Shown here: positions 60,503 through 60,590 of the stretch, piece after piece | Position numbering within the stretch: position 1 is the first letter of the stretch | Layout: each line of letters opens with the position of its first letter | Source of the DNA: an uncultured Fibrobacter sp. | GTDB lineage: Bacteria > Fibrobacterota > Fibrobacteria > Fibrobacterales > Fibrobacteraceae | NCBI GenBank assembly: GCA_900313675.1 | Contig: OMSO01000007.1 | Location: forward strand, 1-60,590 | Direction of reading: 5' to 3' | Length of the DNA: 60,590 nt | Made by a program: the position numbers and the translations under genes | The notes under the pieces: model-generated | The model's database searches: none | What the model was told of the DNA's origin: nothing | What the model saw: the letters and a program-made list of their open reading frames with translations, nothing else

Positions 60503-60590
60503 TTATGCTTCAAGCTGGCTGCGAAGCACGACGACGTCTTCCAGGGAAAGATCCGTAGCCGCGGCAATTTCCTCATTGGAAAGTTTGCCG
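60503..60590 (-). CDS. C-terminal end of an Rpn/PD-(D/E)XK transposase-like protein
   Basis: Only 29 codons lie in the window. They read GKLSNEEIAAATDLSLEDVVVLRSQ to a TAA stop, a small helix-turn-helix-like tail typical of the end of Rpn family recombination-promoting nucleases and related putative transposases. The catalytic part is beyond the window edge, so the call is tentative. Confidence 0.45.
   Translation of the reverse strand, partial: GKLSNEEIAAATDLSLEDVVVLRSQLEA

Overview
The window looks like a chromosomal segment of a Fibrobacter-type bacterium (phylum Fibrobacterota). Evidence: a lipoprotein with the 'Fibrobacter succinogenes major paralogous domain' (27641-28399), three lipoproteins whose lipobox cysteine is followed by GDD/GGD and serine runs, paired type IV-like pilins with low-complexity tails, and class III cyclases with large membrane sensor parts. 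Most of the window is ordinary housekeeping DNA of roughly 50-57% GC. Assignments come from reading motifs; no database search was run.

Layout. 1-6.5 kb: end of serS, pflA, a HAD phosphatase and an inositol-monophosphatase-like enzyme, then a cobalamin-riboswitch-controlled btuB with a beta-propeller lipoprotein behind it (BtuB/BtuG-like pair). 6.5-8.7 kb: two tandem pilins. 8.7-18.4 kb: nudC, sfsA, putP, fabZ, tRNA-Glu(CTC), a PpiD/SurA-like foldase, nadB, a Ser/Thr kinase and a CvpA-like protein. 18.4-28.4 kb: U32 peptidase, Wzi-like barrel, lipoprotein, dnaA with a perfect DnaA box over its start codon, PTS IIA and sugar-kinase-like pair, AhbC-like radical SAM protein, FISUC lipoprotein. 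28.7-44.6 kb: rplY, tRNA-Gln(TTG), ispE, ftsK, CHASE2 cyclase, panC, deoxynucleoside kinase, folK, a Q/N-rich rho, proC, a sigma-54 activator and leucyl aminopeptidase. 44.6-51.6 kb: membrane adenylate cyclase, small membrane protein, hrpB interrupted by in-frame repeats, a choice-of-anchor-I protein and a coiled-coil membrane protein.

51.6-60.6 kb is an accessory, defence-island-like block: DUF285 repeat protein, Cas4-like/DEDD (DUF2779) nuclease, an AT-rich PD-(D/E)XK-like protein, WYL regulator, tandem AAA+ ATPase, Fic/RhuM protein, an unknown CSGH-motif protein and the tail of an Rpn-like nuclease. The promoters of the AAA+, Fic and CSGH genes share a CGACA-N5-TGTCG operator (degenerate at the AAA+ gene) with a half-site a constant 11 bp from a TATATT-like -10 box, which suggests one regulon.

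Two layers of repeats overlie the genes. First, intergenic arrays of degenerate heptanucleotides (period exactly 7) sit at or over stop codons of nadB, the Wzi-like gene, PTS IIA, ahbC, ftsK, panC, rho and proC, with different units at different loci but often complementary arms in the same 7-nt phase. Second, palindromic elements, some intergenic and some translated in frame inside hrpB and in the signal peptide of the BtuG-like lipoprotein. These repeats, the operator regulon and the Q/N-rich Rho are the most distinctive signals here.
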